Source: an uncultured Acidimicrobiaceae bacterium
GTDB lineage: Bacteria > Actinomycetota > Acidimicrobiia > Acidimicrobiales > Ilumatobacteraceae
Assembly (NCBI GenBank): GCA_903919215.1
Contig: CAIXHI010000292.1
Span: 1-5,525 of the forward strand
Reading direction: 5' to 3'
DNA: 5,525 nt
Under the pieces are notes generated by a model. That model worked only from the letters and a program-made list of their open reading frames with translations. It had not been told where the DNA came from and did no database searches. Both the position numbers and the translations under genes were made by a program. Each line of letters starts with the position of its first letter. Position 1 is the first letter of the stretch. This document shows, piece after piece, positions 5,287 through 5,525 of this stretch.

Positions 5287-5292
5287 GAGGAG
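5287..5292 (+). promoter_or_regulatory. Ribosome binding site of the right-hand membrane-protein gene
   Basis: GAGGAG lies 6 bases before the ATG at 5299. An earlier ATG at 5285 opens only a five-codon frame (MRSRT) that ends at 5302, overlapping the real start. Confidence 0.75.
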
Positions 5293-5298
5293 CAGGAC

Positions 5299-5525
5299 AT
5301 GAACGAGCAACACGAACACAGCGACGAGAGCGCCGACACGACCGAGCAGGTCATGCAGGTGGAGTCGCCGAACGAGCCGGTGGCTGCCAAGCCGAGCCGT
5401 CAGCGGCGTCCACTGGTCACCGCTGTGGTAGCTGGTGTCTTGGGCCTCGGCCTTGGTGCTGGTGCCATGGCGCTGGCTGGCTCAATCGGTGACGGCGGGC
5501 ACGATCGCGGCGACCGTGGCGGTCA
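5299..5525 (+). CDS. Single-span membrane protein of unknown function, N-terminal part (cut by window edge)
   Basis: 75 codons are visible, and the gene continues past the right edge. The first 31 residues are acidic and polar (MNEQHEHSDESADTTEQ). A basic patch follows (KPSRQRRP, 31-38), then one hydrophobic Ala/Gly/Leu/Val segment (about 39-60), and then a Gly/Asp/His/Arg-rich stretch (GDGGHDRGDRGG). The arginines before the segment predict a cytoplasmic N-terminus and an exported remainder, as a signal anchor rather than a cleaved signal. Many actinobacterial surface proteins, including PDZ-type serine proteases and PepSY-like proteins, begin this way, so the family cannot be told from this part. 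The start is supported by GAGGAG. It is divergent from the arsRC operon across a 167-base gap and need not be related to arsenic. Confidence 0.75.
   Translation, partial: MNEQHEHSDESADTTEQVMQVESPNEPVAAKPSRQRRPLVTAVVAGVLGLGLGAGAMALAGSIGDGGHDRGDRGG

Noticed and set aside
5084..5302. 72-codon plus-strand frame across the arsRC start and the intergenic gap
   Set aside because: It begins antisense to arsRC, covers the operator, and has no ribosome site or recognisable product. Its end merely overlaps the membrane-protein start.
1..5525. CRISPR array, tRNA, rRNA, insertion sequence or attachment site
   Set aside because: I saw no repeat-spacer pattern, cloverleaf, transposase or terminal inverted repeats. 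The window is almost entirely coding.

Overview
The window is a compact, GC-rich arsenic-resistance island. The organism looks like a high-GC actinobacterium. The reasons are uniformly G/C-ending codons, a CadI/ArsI protein close to the mycobacterial type, an arsenate reductase domain without the thioredoxin-type resolving cysteine (as in mycothiol-coupled enzymes), an ArsR with an N-terminal Cys-Cys pair like the corynebacterial sensor, and a probable leaderless promoter. An assignment below phylum is not possible from the sequence alone.

Layout from left to right. (1) A minus-strand operon reads arsI (C-As lyase/CadI family), acr3 (arsenite efflux), then a TetR-family regulator cut off by the left edge. 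(2) A 113-base divergent control region carries two matched 16-base dyads, each containing a consensus TTGACA. (3) A single plus-strand arsR. (4) arsR converges on a second minus-strand operon, leaving only 2 bases between the two stop codons. This operon reads arsR-arsC fusion, ArsJ-type GAPDH, arsJ, with 4-base start/stop overlaps (ATGA, then GTGA). (5) A second divergent region has a palindrome over the probable -35 of the fusion gene. (6) On its far side a plus-strand gene begins for a single-span membrane protein of unknown function, cut off by the right edge.

Together the genes cover three arsenic chemistries. Arsenate can be reduced by the ArsC domain and leave as arsenite through Acr3. 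Arsenate can also be built into 1-arseno-3-phosphoglycerate by the GAPDH and exported by ArsJ without reduction. Trivalent methylated organoarsenicals can be demethylated by ArsI, feeding arsenite to Acr3. Three regulators (ArsR, ArsR-ArsC, TetR) sit among these modules. The families are all known. The most interesting points are the ArsR-ArsC fusion, whose DNA-binding half lacks the usual cysteine sensor site while it heads an arsenate-export operon, and the architecture of the two operator regions.
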